Source: a virus. From it: a stretch of 21,438 bases of DNA. The stretch is taken from positions 1 to 21,438 of IMG/VR virus record IMGVR_UViG_3300025652_000668; one strand, given 5' to 3'. Made by a program: the position numbers and the translations under genes. Below the pieces are notes generated by a model that worked only from the letters and a program-made list of their open reading frames with translations, was not told the DNA's origin and did no database searches. Shown here in pieces: positions 21,233 to 21,438 of the stretch (position 1 is the first letter of the stretch; every line of letters begins with the position of its first letter).

Positions 21233-21403
21233 CTACTTGAAACCATATGCTATGACATTGCGTATTTCCCCACGACCAATGCCAATATCATGTAACTCTT
21301 TGTCTGTCATGCTTTTTAGAATCCAGTAGTCAGCACGAGCTTGTTGTGCCTTTTGTATACCTGCCAAGAAGTCTGTGAATGCTTTAATAATAAGTGCGAA
21401 CAT
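21233..21403 (-). CDS. DUF1127 (YjiS-like) small protein
   Basis: A 56-aa basic protein starting MFALIIKAFTDFLAGIQKAQ, followed by ARADYWILKSMTDKELHDIG and IGRGEIRNVIAYGFK. The segment 'L..MTDKELxDIGIxRGEI' is the DUF1127 core (typical form: LSDRELxDIGLxRxDI). DUF1127 proteins are tiny arginine-rich proteins abundant in alphaproteobacteria. Members studied in Rhodobacter and Agrobacterium affect RNA turnover, phosphate and carbon metabolism. A phage copy could remodel host RNA or metabolism. AGGA lies seven bases before the ATG, and the leader carries the hairpin also found before the scaffold gene. Confidence 0.82.
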   Translation of the reverse strand: MFALIIKAFTDFLAGIQKAQQARADYWILKSMTDKELHDIGIGRGEIRNVIAYGFK

Positions 21404-21413
21404 TGTAGTTTCC

Positions 21414-21438
21414 TATGTTAAGCCCAGCGCCATTGCTG
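21414..21438 (-). promoter_or_regulatory. Leader element of the DUF1127 gene (cut by the window edge)
   Basis: In coding sense, CAGC-AATGGC-GCTGG, then four bases, then AACATA. The first base of the stem is beyond the window. As in the scaffold leader, a six-codon frame opens in the loop (ATG GCG CTG GGC TTA ACA TAG). It ends about ten bases before the DUF1127 start. Confidence 0.6.

Overview
The window is a late (structure, packaging and lysis) block of a tailed phage with a short tail (podovirus). Every gene I can support lies on the minus strand, so the block reads from right to left. The gene content is terminase, portal, scaffold, HK97-type capsid, T7 gp11/gp12-like tail tube proteins, a tail fibre, a glutamine/asparagine-rich internal protein and a lytic transglycosylase. 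Together with recurrent family signatures (the LSEGEYVVPADV protein, the MRWPNKDP protein, a DUF6127-like membrane protein, a DUF1127 protein), this points to a lytic marine podovirus. The order resembles that of uncultured marine podoviruses and HTVC010P-like phages. The DUF6127-like and DUF1127 proteins suggest, without proving, an alphaproteobacterial host. No tRNA, integrase, IS element or CRISPR array was seen.

Layout, in reading direction. (1) 21438-20584: a leader hairpin, a 56-aa DUF1127 protein, a small secreted Cys protein, and a 158-aa C-terminally anchored membrane protein. (2) 20550-18317: TerS, a second small helix-turn-helix-type protein, and TerL. (3) 18313-12202: portal; a 483-aa protein with the signature of the 'polyvalent protein' (LPD) families; a 66-aa coiled-coil protein; a 446-aa structural protein; and the scaffold, which has its own leader hairpin. 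(4) 12200-10857: a 240-bp leader with two promoter-like sites and a hairpin over the capsid ribosome-binding site, then the major capsid gene, then a terminator-like hairpin. (5) 10761-6381: accessory head/tail proteins, including a short repeat protein at 9409-9585, then the two tail tubular proteins. (6) 6369-1: tail fibre, small accessory proteins, a short frame-disrupted gene, the DUF6127-like membrane protein, a large internal-core-like protein, the lytic transglycosylase, and the start of one more structural gene cut by the window edge.

The genes form one tightly packed series. Many stops and starts touch or overlap (TAATG, ATGA or directly adjacent), which suggests translational coupling. 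The larger gaps lie around the capsid gene and before the fibre-associated genes, and they hold the structured elements. The observations most worth a second look are: the shared leader element (hairpin plus six-codon mini-ORF) in front of the DUF1127 and scaffold genes; the capsid leader hairpin; the stand-alone polyvalent-type protein beside the portal; the phage DUF1127 protein; the doubly frame-shifted small gene behind the fibre; and the 158-nt dual-frame overlap at the TerL start.
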